In this document: positions 35,591 to 48,120 of the stretch, piece after piece
Position numbering within the stretch: position 1 is the first letter of the stretch
Layout of the letters: each line of letters opens with the position of its first letter
NCBI GenBank assembly: GCA_947497945.1
Contig: CANMIP010000022.1
Span: forward strand, 48,297 to 112,296
Length of the DNA: 64,000 nucleotides
DNA from: an uncultured Tropicimonas sp.
GTDB lineage: Bacteria; Pseudomonadota; Alphaproteobacteria; Rhodobacterales; Rhodobacteraceae
Reading direction: 5' to 3'
Notes under the pieces: model-generated
Databases searched by the model: none
Seen by the model: the letters and a program-made list of their open reading frames with translations, nothing else
Told to the model about the DNA's origin: nothing
Translations under genes and position numbers: made by a program

Positions 35591-37102
35591 ATGGTTTCTC
35601 TGCATCAGGATACGCTCCCGCCACCGCCACCCGCCGAGTTCAACATGGCGGCCTATGTGCTGGCCCGGGCCGAGACACAGCCGGACAAGCTGGCCCTGTC
35701 GATCGTGTCGCCAACCGGCGCGGCGCGCTGGCGCTATGGCGCGCTCGCGCAAGCTGTGGCCGGGATCGCCGCCGGCCTGCGCGCGGCGGGGCTGGAACCG
35801 GGCGACCGGCTCCTGATGCGGCTGGGCAACGAGGTTGAGTTCCCGCTCGCCTTTCTTGGCGCGATCCGGGCCGGCCTTGTTCCGATCCCGGCTTCCTCGG
35901 CACTGACCGTTCCGGAGATCACGCGGATCGCCGCGGAGACGAAACCGGCGGCGATCGTGGCCGCGCCCGGCATCTCCCTGCCCGATCCCTGCCCCTGCCC
36001 GGTCCTCTCCGCGGAACGACTGCGCGAGATGGAATCGACCCCGCCGGCGCCGGCCGAGCTGGGCGATCCGAACCGGCTGGCCTATATCGTCTACACGTCG
36101 GGGACCTCGGGCCGGCCGCGCGGCGTGATGCACGCGCATCGCGCCGTCTGGGCGCGGCGGATGATGTGGGATGGCTGGTATGGGCTGCGCGACACCGACC
36201 GGATGCTGCATGCCGGCGCGTTCAACTGGACCTTCACCCTGGGCACTGGTCTGCTCGACCCGTGGGCCATTGGCGCAACGGCGCTGATCCCGGCGGCTGG
36301 AACGAAACCGGCCCAGATCCCGTTGCTCTTGAAACGCCATGACGCGACACTTTTTGCCGCTGCCCCAGGCATTTATCGACAGATCCTGAAGCACCACACG
36401 ACATTGGACCTGCCCCGGCTGCGCCACGGACTCTCCGCGGGGGAGAAACTGCCGGAAACGATCCGCACCGCCTGGACGGCGACCACCGGGGCGGCCGTGC
36501 ATGAGGCGCTCGGCATGTCGGAATGCTCGACCTTCCTCTCCGGCAGCCCCGCCCGGCCGGCGCCGCCGGGCAGTTCCGGCTATCCCCAGAACGGGCGCCG
36601 GCTTGCAGTGCTCGACCCGGCCGGCAGCCCTGTGGCGCGCGGTGTGCCCGGCGTGCTGGCGATCCACAGCAGCGATCCGGGTCTCATGCTGGGCTATCTC
36701 GACGCCCCCGAAGAAACGGCGGCCCGGTATCGCGGCGCCTGGTTCGTCACCGGCGACGTCGCGCGGATGGAACCGGACGGGGCGGTGCGCTACCTGGGAC
36801 GGGATGACGACATGATGAATGCCCGCGGCGTTCGGGTTTCGCCGCTCGAGATCGAGGCCGTCCTGTCCGCATATCCGGGAATCACCGAGATTGCCTGCAC
36901 CGAGGTCGAGGTAAAGGCGGATGTGCGCGTGATCGGCGCCTTCTATTCCGGGCCCGGCGAATTGCCGGAGGCTGACCTCGTGGCATTCGCCGCCAAACAT
37001 CTGGCAAGTTACAAGTGCCCCCGCCTCTACCGGCATGTCGACAGCCTGCCGCGCTCCGGAAACGGAAAGATCAACCGCCGCGCCCTCGCCTCACGGGGCT
37101 GA
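35591..37102 (+). CDS. AMP-dependent acyl-CoA synthetase/ligase, benzoate-CoA-ligase-like
   Basis: 503 residues. Adenylation motifs: A3 YTSGTSGRPRGVMHAH, A5 region EALGMSECSTF, A7 VTGDVARM, A8 GRDDDMMNARGVRVSP and the C-terminal catalytic lysine in SGNGKINRRAL. It activates a carboxylic acid as its adenylate and passes it to CoA. The MSECSTF/MMNARGVRVSP pattern is seen in the benzoate-CoA ligase-like branch. It is divergent from the XRE-cupin regulator. Substrate unknown. Confidence 0.92.
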   Translation: MVSLHQDTLPPPPPAEFNMAAYVLARAETQPDKLALSIVSPTGAARWRYGALAQAVAGIAAGLRAAGLEPGDRLLMRLGNEVEFPLAFLGAIRAGLVPIPASSALTVPEITRIAAETKPAAIVAAPGISLPDPCPCPVLSAERLREMESTPPAPAELGDPNRLAYIVYTSGTSGRPRGVMHAHRAVWARRMMWDGWYGLRDTDRMLHAGAFNWTFTLGTGLLDPWAIGATALIPAAGTKPAQIPLLLKRHDATLFAAAPGIYRQILKHHTTLDLPRLRHGLSAGEKLPETIRTAWTATTGAAVHEALGMSECSTFLSGSPARPAPPGSSGYPQNGRRLAVLDPAGSPVARGVPGVLAIHSSDPGLMLGYLDAPEETAARYRGAWFVTGDVARMEPDGAVRYLGRDDDMMNARGVRVSPLEIEAVLSAYPGITEIACTEVEVKADVRVIGAFYSGPGELPEADLVAFAAKHLASYKCPRLYRHVDSLPRSGNGKINRRALASRG

Positions 37103-37136
37103 TACCGGGTGCGGGGCGCTCCCGCCCGTCGTCGCA

Positions 37137-37190
37137 GCATCGGAGATGCACTCCTCCCGTTGGGCGTGGCGCGCGCCTGCGGCGCGCGTG
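37137..37190 (-). repeat. Dispersed palindromic repeat, copy B
   Basis: The reverse complement reads CACGCGCGCC...GCCACGCCCAACGGGAGG...GTGCATCTCCGATGC and matches copy A at 23724-23777 over its whole length with a few substitutions. It sits between the ligase-like gene and the DsbA-family gene. Confidence 0.8.
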
Positions 37191-37271
37191 GACCAGCCCG
37201 CGGTGACAACGCTCCGGCAGGAATGCCGGATTTCCCCTTGGCGCGGGCGGCCAGCCTGATAGAGGGAAACC

Positions 37272-37916
37272 ATGATCAAGCTCGACATTATCTCCGATCC
37301 GATCTGCCCATGGTGTTACATCGGCAAGACGTTGCTTTTCTCCGCCCTTGGGGAGCGACCGGACCACCCGTTTTCCATCGAGTGGCACCCGTTCCAGCTC
37401 AACCCGGACATGCCAAGGGACGGCATGGACCGGCGGGCCTATCTCGAAGCCAAGTTCGGCGGCAAGGAAAAGGCCATCGCGGTCTATTCGAATATCGCCG
37501 TAGCCGCCGAGGCGGCGGGGCTTCAGATCGATTTCGCCGCGATCCAGCGGACGCCCAACACGCTTGACGCGCACCGCCTGATCCATTGGGCCGGGCTGGA
37601 GAAACGGCAGACGGAGGTCGTCCACGCGCTGTTCGAAGCCTATTTCAGCGACGGCCGAGATATCGGCAACCGCGACGTTCTTGCCGATATCGCCGACAGC
37701 ATCGGGCTCGACGCAGCCGCCATCCGCCGCCTGCTCGCCGGCGAGGCGGATGTGGAGGATATCCGCGCCCGCGACGCCAATGCACGCGAGAGGGGCGTGA
37801 CCGGTGTGCCGACCTTCGTCATCGCCAACCAGCACGTGGTCCCCGGCGCTCAACAGCCCGAACTCTGGCTGAAGCTGGTCGACGAGATCAGCGAACAGAT
37901 CGGGACCGCGAGATGA
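37272..37916 (+). CDS. DsbA-family oxidoreductase (FrnE/HCCA-isomerase-like)
   Basis: 214 residues without a signal peptide. Active site CPWC in SDPICPWCYIGK (about 11-14), the helical insert, and GVTGVPTFVIANQHVVPGAQ with the cis-proline near the C terminus. FrnE-type proteins are cytoplasmic disulfide oxidoreductases; the 2-hydroxychromene-2-carboxylate isomerases share the fold but lack the CxxC. So oxidoreductase is the better call. Confidence 0.92.
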   Translation: MIKLDIISDPICPWCYIGKTLLFSALGERPDHPFSIEWHPFQLNPDMPRDGMDRRAYLEAKFGGKEKAIAVYSNIAVAAEAAGLQIDFAAIQRTPNTLDAHRLIHWAGLEKRQTEVVHALFEAYFSDGRDIGNRDVLADIADSIGLDAAAIRRLLAGEADVEDIRARDANARERGVTGVPTFVIANQHVVPGAQQPELWLKLVDEISEQIGTAR

Positions 37917-37980
37917 TCCTCCCCGGGCCCTCCGCCGCGCGGAATCCGGGCCTGGACGACTTGGCAGAAAAGAAACCGTC

Positions 37981-39210
37981 ATGACCTGGCGCCTGCGGCT
38001 TCCCGAGCCGACCACCCCGTTGCGGCAGACCGAGTTCATCGCCCTGATGGCGATGCTCTTCGCAAGCGTCGCCTTCTCCATCGACGCGATGTTGCCCGCG
38101 CTCCCAAGGATTGCCGCCGAGATCTCGCCCGACGCGCCCAACCGCGCGCAGCTCATCATCACCAGCTTCGTCCTCGGCATGGGGATCGGCACGCTCCTGA
38201 CCGGACCGCTGTCCGACGCGTTCGGGCGCAAGCCGGTCGTGCTCTGGGGCGTGGCGCTCTATTGCCTCGGCGCGGGGCTGGCGCTGGCGGCCGACACAAT
38301 CGAGACCATGTTTGCCGCGCGGCTGATCCAGGGGCTGGGGGCGGCCGGGCCGCGGGTCGTCGCCATGGCGATCATCCGGGACCTGCATGCGGGCCGGCAG
38401 ATGGCGCGACTGATGTCCTTCATCATGCTGGTCTTCACCATCGTACCGGCGCTCGCGCCGACGCTTGGCGCCGGCATCATCTGGCTTGCCGGATGGCACG
38501 CGGTCTTCCTGGCTTTCCTGCTGTTCGCGGTGATCTCCGCGCTCTGGCTCAAGCTGCGCCAGCCCGAGACCCTGCCGCCCGAAAAGCGCCGCCCGCTGCG
38601 GCTGCCCCCGCTCCGGCAGGGCCTCGTCGAGATCCTCAGCCACCGCGTTGTCCTGCTCACGCTGCTGACCCAGGCGCTGGTCTTCGGCGCCTTCTTTGCA
38701 ACGCTTTCCTCGACCCAGCAGATCTTCGACCAGACATTCGGACATGGTGACAACTTCCACCTCTGGTTCGGCCTTGTCGCGGTCGCGGCGGCGCCGGCGA
38801 GCCTGCTCAATGCAAGGCTGGTCGAGAGGGTCGGCATGCGCAACATGATTACCGCCGTGCTGCTCGTCCAGATCGGCCTGACCGGCCTTGCCGCCCTGCT
38901 CTTCTGGAGCGCGGCACTGCCGGATGCGGCGTTGTTCTGGGTCTATCTTGTCTGGATCATCGGCATGTTCATGCAGACCGGGCTCACGGGCGGCAACCTC
39001 AACGCGCTGGCGATGGAGCCGATGGGACATCTCGCCGGGCTGACAGCCTCGGTCACGGGATCCGTCGGGACGATCGGCGCCGTGGCCCTGGCAATCCCGC
39101 TTGGGCTGGCTTTCGACGGAACGCCGCTGCCGCTGATGATCGGAAGCTGGGTGCTGGTGGTGCTCGGCTTTGCCTCCATGATGCTGCTGCGGGCAACGGA
39201 TCCGCAGTGA
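37981..39210 (+). CDS. MFS drug-efflux transporter, Bcr/CflA type
   Basis: 409 residues, twelve membrane helices. The DHA1 motifs are visible: SIDAMLPALPRIAAE in helix 1, GTLLTGPLSDAFGRKPV in loop 2-3 and RLIQGLGAAGPRVVAMAIIRD in helix 4-5. Bcr/CflA proteins expel bicyclomycin, chloramphenicol or cysteine-pathway compounds by proton antiport. It follows the DsbA-family gene by 64 bases. Confidence 0.93.
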   Translation: MTWRLRLPEPTTPLRQTEFIALMAMLFASVAFSIDAMLPALPRIAAEISPDAPNRAQLIITSFVLGMGIGTLLTGPLSDAFGRKPVVLWGVALYCLGAGLALAADTIETMFAARLIQGLGAAGPRVVAMAIIRDLHAGRQMARLMSFIMLVFTIVPALAPTLGAGIIWLAGWHAVFLAFLLFAVISALWLKLRQPETLPPEKRRPLRLPPLRQGLVEILSHRVVLLTLLTQALVFGAFFATLSSTQQIFDQTFGHGDNFHLWFGLVAVAAAPASLLNARLVERVGMRNMITAVLLVQIGLTGLAALLFWSAALPDAALFWVYLVWIIGMFMQTGLTGGNLNALAMEPMGHLAGLTASVTGSVGTIGAVALAIPLGLAFDGTPLPLMIGSWVLVVLGFASMMLLRATDPQ

Positions 39211-39484
39211 GCGCGACTTGCGGCTGAAGAAACAACCAGCCGATATCGGACACTGGGGCGGTTCACGGATTGGCACGGAAACAAGGCCGAAGGCCGCCGT
39301 GCCAGCGCCTGCCCGTCCCGGCGGGCTGGCGCTTTGCCACCGCGCGCAACGCTCTGGTCTTTTGCGGATTCGGCCAGGATAAAGCGCGCTGTTCAACTGT
39401 TGCAGCGCCAGCCCACGGTCCGGCGATGGCACCGCTCCTGTTGTTTTCCCCCACTGGCGCAGAGACCGACTCGCTAGCCGCAAA
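39211..39484. other. Intergenic stretch between convergent MFS and iron-binding genes
   Basis: No supported gene. Contains two consecutive palindromes at 39272-39333, which may serve as bidirectional transcription stops. Confidence 0.45.
39272..39333. repeat. Two adjacent palindromes
   Basis: First: GGCACGG (39272-39278) with CCGTGCC (39297-39303) and an inner GGCC-GAA-GGCC. Second, beginning on the next base: AGCGCCTGCCCG (39304-39315) with CGGGCTGGCGCT (39322-39333), one T-T mismatch. Confidence 0.75.
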
Positions 39485-39516
39485 ACAAAAAATCGCGGCC
39501 CCAAAGGGACCGCGAA
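39485..39516 (-). terminator. Terminator of the iron-binding protein gene
   Basis: Minus-strand stem TTCGCGGTCCC / GGGGCCGCGA (39493-39502 with 39506-39515) followed by TTTTTTGTTT, about 40 bases past the stop. Confidence 0.88.
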
Positions 39517-39553
39517 ATCACTGGCAATTGCAGTGTAACACCGCTGCCGGACC

Positions 39554-40582
39554 CTATTTCCAGCCGACCTCGTTGAAGATCTTCTGCGCGGTGCCGATAT
39601 TCTTGGCGATCTCGGACAGGTCGGCCGTGTCGGCCTTGAACGCCCCGAGCTTCTCGACCGACTCGGCCAGCGCGACGCCCTCGACCGCCGGGAACTCGTC
39701 ATTGCCGCTGGAGAAATAGACCTGCGCCTGATCGGAGGCGAGATATTCCAGGAACCTGATCGCGGCCTCCTTGTTCGGTGCATGCGCGGCAACGCCGGCG
39801 CCCGACAGGTTCATATGCGCGCCATTGCCGTCCTGGTCGGGGAAGACCCAGCCGATCTGGTCGAGATGATCGGAGACGCCTTTCACCGGCTTGCGGATCG
39901 CGCGGGCGAAATAATAGGTGTTGGAGACCGAAATCTCGCATTCGCCGGAGACGATGCCGCGGATCTGGTCCGTGTCGCCGCCCTGCGGCGGACGCGCCAT
40001 GTTGTCGACCACGCCCTGCGCCCAGGCCTTCGCGGCCTCTTCGCCTTCATGGGTCACGATCGCGGCCAGCAGCGTCTGGTTGTAGTCGTTTGAGGAGGAG
40101 CGGATACAGAGCTGACCCTTGTATTTCGGGTCCGCCAGATCGGCATAGGTCATCGGCGGCTCGGTCACGTCGGCCTTGTCGAAAAAGATGATGCGCCCAC
40201 GCTGCGAGAAGCCGAACCACTGGTTCTCGTCATCCTGCAGGTTGCCCGGAATACGCTCTTCAAGCAGCGCGCTGTCGATGCTCTGAAGCACGCCCGCATC
40301 CTTGGCCCGCGTCAGACGCGACGTGTCCACCGTCAGCAGCACATCAGCCGGAGAATTGCGCCCTTCGGCCTTCATCCGCGCGATCAACTCGTCGGCATTG
40401 CCCTCAATGCGGTTGATCGTGACGCCGGTGGCCTTCTCGAAATCGGAGTAAAGCCGGTCATCGGTGTCATAATGGCGCGAGGAATAAAGGTTCAACTCGC
40501 CTTCGGCCTGCGCGGTCAGGGCGGTTGCGCCGAGGAGGGCTGCGAGAAGAATCGACGCGCGGGTCGGCGAAGGGAAGGTCAT
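39554..40582 (-). CDS. Fe(3+) ABC transporter periplasmic binding protein (FutA/AfuA-like)
   Basis: 342 residues from ATG 40582 (MTFPSPTRASILLAALLGA), preceded by GGAG. Signal peptide ending TALTAQAEGE. Conserved class-IV features: LNLYSSRHYDTDDRLYSDFE, ADVLLTVDTSRL, and the two tyrosines in EISVSNTYYFAR that coordinate ferric iron. No permease or ATPase gene adjoins it. A TGA-N9-TCA iron box lies in its promoter. Divergent from mfd. Confidence 0.94.
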   Translation of the reverse strand: MTFPSPTRASILLAALLGATALTAQAEGELNLYSSRHYDTDDRLYSDFEKATGVTINRIEGNADELIARMKAEGRNSPADVLLTVDTSRLTRAKDAGVLQSIDSALLEERIPGNLQDDENQWFGFSQRGRIIFFDKADVTEPPMTYADLADPKYKGQLCIRSSSNDYNQTLLAAIVTHEGEEAAKAWAQGVVDNMARPPQGGDTDQIRGIVSGECEISVSNTYYFARAIRKPVKGVSDHLDQIGWVFPDQDGNGAHMNLSGAGVAAHAPNKEAAIRFLEYLASDQAQVYFSSGNDEFPAVEGVALAESVEKLGAFKADTADLSEIAKNIGTAQKIFNEVGWK

Positions 40583-40646
40583 GTCTGTCTCCATCTGTCC
40601 TGTTTCTGAGCGTTCTTATCGGAAATCATTTGCAGGTCAAGATTAC

Positions 40647-40663
40647 CTGATTGAAAAAATCAG
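40647..40663. promoter_or_regulatory. Iron-Rhodo-box-like palindrome (TGA-N9-TCA)
   Basis: CTGATT-GAAAA-AATCAG is a perfect 17-base palindrome; 40648-40662 matches TGA-N9-TCA exactly, the RirA-type box known in Rhizobiales and Rhodobacterales. It lies 65 bases upstream of the iron-binding protein start and 73 bases upstream of mfd. Confidence 0.7.
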
Positions 40664-40735
40664 ATTTGTCGCAGGCGGGGTCAGCGACGGATGCCGGCGG
40701 TTGACACCGCCGGCAACTGGCATAGGGGAAGTGCC

Positions 40736-44197
<3,462 letters not shown>

Positions 44198-44364
44198 GCG
44201 CCCGGGCGGCGTCACCGCCATCTACGCTGCCGCCGCCGGCCCGCGGCGCCGTCCAGGGTCTGGCCTTCGCTTTCACTGTTGCAGCCTGCCGATCAATTAA
44301 CTCTTCTTGGCGCTTCAAACCGGTCATGATTCGCTCTAAATCGGTTCCAAAGGAGACGCCCGAC

Positions 44365-44970
44365 ATGTTCTACCGCCCCGAGGAAGACCACGGCCTGCCC
44401 CAGAGCCCGTTCAACGCGATCGTCACGCCACGCCCGATCGGCTGGATCTCGACGCGTGGCAAGGACGGCTCGGAAAATCTCGCCCCCTATTCTTTCTTCA
44501 ACGCCGTGGCCTACACGCCACCGCAAGTGATGTTCGCGACCACCGGCAAGAAGCATGACCGGGACGGGACCAAGGACACGCTGGCCAATATCCGTGACAC
44601 CGGCGTCTTCGCCGTGAATGTGGTCGAATATGCGATGCGCGAGGCGATGAACCTGACCTCCGGCCCCTGGGACAAGGATGTCGACGAGGCGGAAATGGCC
44701 GGAATCGAGCGTGCCGATTGCGAGACGATCGACTGCGCCCGCATCGCCAATGCACCGGCGACGCTGGAATGCCGGCTGACACAGATTGTCGAGCTTGCAG
44801 GCCGCGCCAATCTCGTGGCGTTCGGGGAAGTTGTCGGCATCCACATGCGGGACGATTGTATCCGCGACGGGCTCTTTGACACGACCTCGTTCCAACCGCT
44901 GGCTCGCATGGGCTATCGCGACTTCGCGAAGATCTCGGACGTCTTCACCATGCCGCGTCCGGGCGAGTAA
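44365..44970 (+). CDS. Flavin reductase-like FMN-binding protein
   Basis: 201 residues from ATG 44365, preceded by AAAGGAGA. The split-barrel FMN fold is supported by NAIVTPRPIGWISTRG, NLAPYSFFNAVAYTPPQV and DTGVFAVNVVEYAMREAMN. Members either reduce flavin for a monooxygenase or act in their own right. No monooxygenase gene adjoins; the next gene is a flavoenzyme. Role unknown. Confidence 0.9.
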   Translation: MFYRPEEDHGLPQSPFNAIVTPRPIGWISTRGKDGSENLAPYSFFNAVAYTPPQVMFATTGKKHDRDGTKDTLANIRDTGVFAVNVVEYAMREAMNLTSGPWDKDVDEAEMAGIERADCETIDCARIANAPATLECRLTQIVELAGRANLVAFGEVVGIHMRDDCIRDGLFDTTSFQPLARMGYRDFAKISDVFTMPRPGE

Positions 44971-44984
44971 ACCCGCGCCGAACC

Positions 44985-45007
44985 CGCGGGCACGGCGCGT
45001 GCCCGCG
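44985..45007 (+). terminator. Possible terminator hairpin after the flavin reductase gene
   Basis: Perfect 9-bp stem CGCGGGCAC (44985-44993) / GTGCCCGCG (44999-45007), five-base loop, but no T-run. Confidence 0.4.
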
Positions 45008-45259
45008 TGGCCCAAGGCTGCAAGGAACGAGCCGGCACAATGTTGCCCTCGCCCTCTCCCTGGCAGCTCACCCTGGCCCCGGAGCGATGGTCCGGACAGC
45101 GCGTTCTCGTTGACGGGTGCCGGGCGACCGCAGATAGCATCTGGTCCCACGGCCGGCAGCGCGTGTGCAGGGAGCATTTCCGACATCGGCTGTCGCCTTT
45201 GACCATGCCCGCGCCCCTCCGGGCCGCGACCCTGTCCGTAGATAGTCGCGGAGGGCTCC

Positions 45260-47680
45260 ATGAAAACCACAACCCAGGTCTGTGTCATCGGCGGTGGCGT
45301 CGTCGGCGTGTCGGTGCTGTATCACCTGACCAAGCTCGGTTGGAGCGATGTCCTGCTCGTCGAGCGCTCCGAGCTCACCAGCGGGTCGACATGGCATGCC
45401 GCCGGCGGCTTTCACACCCTCAATGGCGACACCAACATGGCCGCGCTGCAGGGCTATACGATCCGCCTCTACAAGGAGCTGGAGCAGATCACCGGCATGT
45501 CCTGCGGCCTCCATCACGTGGGCGGCATCACCCTCGCGGACACGCAGGAGCGCTTCGACATGCTCAAGGCGGAGCGCGCCAAGCACCGCTATATGGGGCT
45601 GGAGACCGAAATCCTTTCCCCAAGCGAAATCAAGCAGATGGCGGAGCTTGTGAATGTGGATGGCATTGTCGGCGGACTGTACGACCCGCTGGATGGCCAT
45701 CTCGATCCCTCCGGCACGACCCATGCCTATGCCCGCGCCGCGCGCATGGCCGGGGCCGAGATCGAGACTCATTGCATGGTGCGCGAGACCAATCCACGGT
45801 CGGACGGGAGCTGGGACGTGGTGACCGACAAGGGCACAATCCATGCCGAACATGTGGTCAATGCCGGCGGGCTCTGGGCGCGCGAGATCGCGGCGATGGC
45901 GGGCGTCTACCTGCCGCTGCTGCCGATGGCGCATCAATATATCGTCACCGACGACATCCCGGAGATCGTCGCCCGCGAGACCGAGTTCCCGCATATCATG
46001 GACCCCGGCGGCGAGAGCTACATGCGCCAGGAAGGGCGCGGGCTCTGCATCGGCTTCTACGAGAAACCCTGCGAGGCCTGGTCCGTGGACGGCACGCCCT
46101 GGGATTTCGGCCATGAGCTGCTGAACGACCAGTTCGAGAAGATCGAGGATTCGATCGCCTTTGCCTATGCCCGCGTGCCCGTGCTGGAAACGGCCGGCGT
46201 CAAATCGGTCATCCACGGGCCTTTCACCTTCGCCCCCGATGGCAACCCGCTGGTCGGCCCGGTGCCGGGGCTGCGCAATTACTGGTCCGCGGCGGCTGTC
46301 ATGGCCGGGTTCAGCCAGGGCGGCGGGGTCGGGCTGACGCTGGCGCAATGGATGATCCATGGGCAGCCCGAGCAGAACAGCTTCGCGCTGGATGTGGCCC
46401 GTTTCGGCAAATGGACCACGCCGGGCTACACGATCCCCAAGGTGATCGAGAATTACCAGACCCGCTTCTCGGTGAGCTTCCCCAACGAGGAGCTGCCCGC
46501 CGCTCGTCCCTTCCGGACGACGCAGATGTACGACATCTTCACCGAGCTCGGCGCGGTGTTCGGCCAGCAATACGGGCTGGAAGTGGTGAATTACTTCGCG
46601 CTGCCCGGCGAGCCCCGCTACGAACAGCCGAGTTTCCGCCGCTCCAATGCCTGGGAGGCCACGCGGGCCGAGGTCATGGCGGTGCGCGACGGTGTGGGCA
46701 TCAACGAGGTGCAGAATTTCGGCAAGTTCCGCGTCACCGGCCCCAATGCCCGCGCCTGGCTCGACCGGATCATGGCCGGGCGCGTCCCTGTCCCCGGGCG
46801 CATCGCGCTCTCACCGATGCTGGCGCCCTCCGGCCGGCTGATCGGCGATTTCACCATTTCCTGTCTGGCGGAGGGCGATTTCCAGCTCACCGCCTCCTAT
46901 GGCGCGCAGGATTACCACCTTCGCTGGTTCGAGCAGCATCTCGAAAGCGGCAGCGGCGTGCGGGTGCGCAATGTCTCCGACCGGCGCACCGGCTTCCAGA
47001 TCGCCGGGCCGAAGGCGCGCGAGCTGCTCGCCCGCGTCACCCGCGCAGATGTCTCCGCCGCTGCCTTCCGCTTCATGGATGTGAAGCGCCTTGTGATCGG
47101 CATGGCCGATGCCATCGTCCAGCGCATCTCCTATACCGGCGATCTCGGCTACGAGATCTTTGTCGCCCCGGAAAGCCAGCGTCACCTCTGGCATGTGCTG
47201 ACCGAGGCCGGCGCGGATCTCGGCCTGCGCCCCTTCGGAATGCGGGCGATGATGTCGCTTCGGCTCGACAAGGGGTTCGGGTCCTGGCTGAGCGAGTTCT
47301 CCCCCGATTACAGCCCGGCCGAAACCGGCATGGACCGCTTCATCGCCTGGAAGAAGGAGGCCGAATTCATTGGCCGGGCGGCGGTCGAGGCCGAGCGGGA
47401 AACCGGTCCCGCGCGCAGGCTCTGCAGCTTCATCGTGGAGGCCGAGGATGCCGATGTGGTCGGATATGAGCCGATCTGGCTAGATGGCGCCGTGGTCGGC
47501 TTCTGCACATCGGGCGGGTATTCGCATTATGCCGACAGATCGGTCGCCATCGGGTTCCTGCCGGTGGACAGGATCGTCGAGGGGCTCGATGTCGAGATCG
47601 AGATCCTCGGCTCGATGCGCAAGGCAAGGCTCCGGTCTGCGCCGCTCTTCGACGCCGATGGCGCCCATATGCGCGGGTAA
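45260..47680 (+). CDS. FAD-dependent dimethylglycine/sarcosine dehydrogenase-like enzyme
   Basis: 806 residues from ATG 45260 with GGAGGG upstream. N-terminal FAD-binding DAO domain (CVIGGGVVGVSVLYHLTKLG; LTSGSTWHAAGGFHTL, whose histidine is the covalent FAD site in DMGDH). After about residue 380 a FAO/DMGDH-type linker leads to a GcvT-type folate-binding domain (WLDRIMAGRVPVPG, ISYTGDLGYEIFVAPES) and GcvT C-terminal barrel. These enzymes demethylate N-methyl amines such as dimethylglycine and pass one-carbon units to folate. No other betaine or folate genes are next to it, so the exact substrate is open. Confidence 0.93.
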   Translation: MKTTTQVCVIGGGVVGVSVLYHLTKLGWSDVLLVERSELTSGSTWHAAGGFHTLNGDTNMAALQGYTIRLYKELEQITGMSCGLHHVGGITLADTQERFDMLKAERAKHRYMGLETEILSPSEIKQMAELVNVDGIVGGLYDPLDGHLDPSGTTHAYARAARMAGAEIETHCMVRETNPRSDGSWDVVTDKGTIHAEHVVNAGGLWAREIAAMAGVYLPLLPMAHQYIVTDDIPEIVARETEFPHIMDPGGESYMRQEGRGLCIGFYEKPCEAWSVDGTPWDFGHELLNDQFEKIEDSIAFAYARVPVLETAGVKSVIHGPFTFAPDGNPLVGPVPGLRNYWSAAAVMAGFSQGGGVGLTLAQWMIHGQPEQNSFALDVARFGKWTTPGYTIPKVIENYQTRFSVSFPNEELPAARPFRTTQMYDIFTELGAVFGQQYGLEVVNYFALPGEPRYEQPSFRRSNAWEATRAEVMAVRDGVGINEVQNFGKFRVTGPNARAWLDRIMAGRVPVPGRIALSPMLAPSGRLIGDFTISCLAEGDFQLTASYGAQDYHLRWFEQHLESGSGVRVRNVSDRRTGFQIAGPKARELLARVTRADVSAAAFRFMDVKRLVIGMADAIVQRISYTGDLGYEIFVAPESQRHLWHVLTEAGADLGLRPFGMRAMMSLRLDKGFGSWLSEFSPDYSPAETGMDRFIAWKKEAEFIGRAAVEAERETGPARRLCSFIVEAEDADVVGYEPIWLDGAVVGFCTSGGYSHYADRSVAIGFLPVDRIVEGLDVEIEILGSMRKARLRSAPLFDADGAHMRG

Positions 47681-47757
47681 GTGCGAGCTTCGGCAAAAAA
47701 ACGGGGATGGGCGGCGAGCAGCGCGCCCACCCCCAGAGAAGCGCCGTCGCTTCGAGG

Positions 47758-48120
47758 TCAATGCAGCTGTGCTGCCGCCCCGTCTTGCGGCGCAAACCCG
47801 CGTTCCATTTCCAGTTTTCCAGTCCGGGACGATATCCTGCCAGCCAGCGGCAATCCCTTCGGCGCCTCGCGCCGGCTCGCCTCCTCGCCAAGCATGACCC
47901 TGATCGTCGCACGCTTGTCCGGCCCGCTGCGGCTCATCGCCATCCACAGGACCGAAAGCACGCCACTCCCGATCCGCGCCCTGTCGCCGGGACGAAGCCC
48001 GGCGACAGATCTTGTTCCAGATGGTGTCTCCACCCTGTCCCCCGGCCGATAGACGCGCAACACCTGTCGTGCGGACACGCTTTCGGCCGGCGGCATCGCT
48101 GCCAGCTTTTGTTCTGCCAT
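47758..48120 (-). CDS. Small cysteine-less Hint-like protein
   Basis: 120 residues. Residues about 22-65 (VLRVYRPGDRVETPSGTRSV, AGLRPGDRARIG, VLWMAMSRS) resemble the first half of a Hint domain of the type at the end of the RTX protein upstream (CFTPGTRVATPSGEK, WSGQK). The catalytic first cysteine is replaced (VYRPG for CFTPG) and the second half is absent. So it should not be able to cleave. No signal peptide. It is on the same strand, 450 bases downstream of the RTX-Hint gene. Confidence 0.6.
   Translation of the reverse strand: MAEQKLAAMPPAESVSARQVLRVYRPGDRVETPSGTRSVAGLRPGDRARIGSGVLSVLWMAMSRSGPDKRATIRVMLGEEASRREAPKGLPLAGRISSRTGKLEMERGFAPQDGAAAQLH

Noticed and set aside
37272..37916. 2-hydroxychromene-2-carboxylate isomerase
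   Set aside because: The CPWC redox site is intact, which fits the FrnE-type oxidoreductase better.
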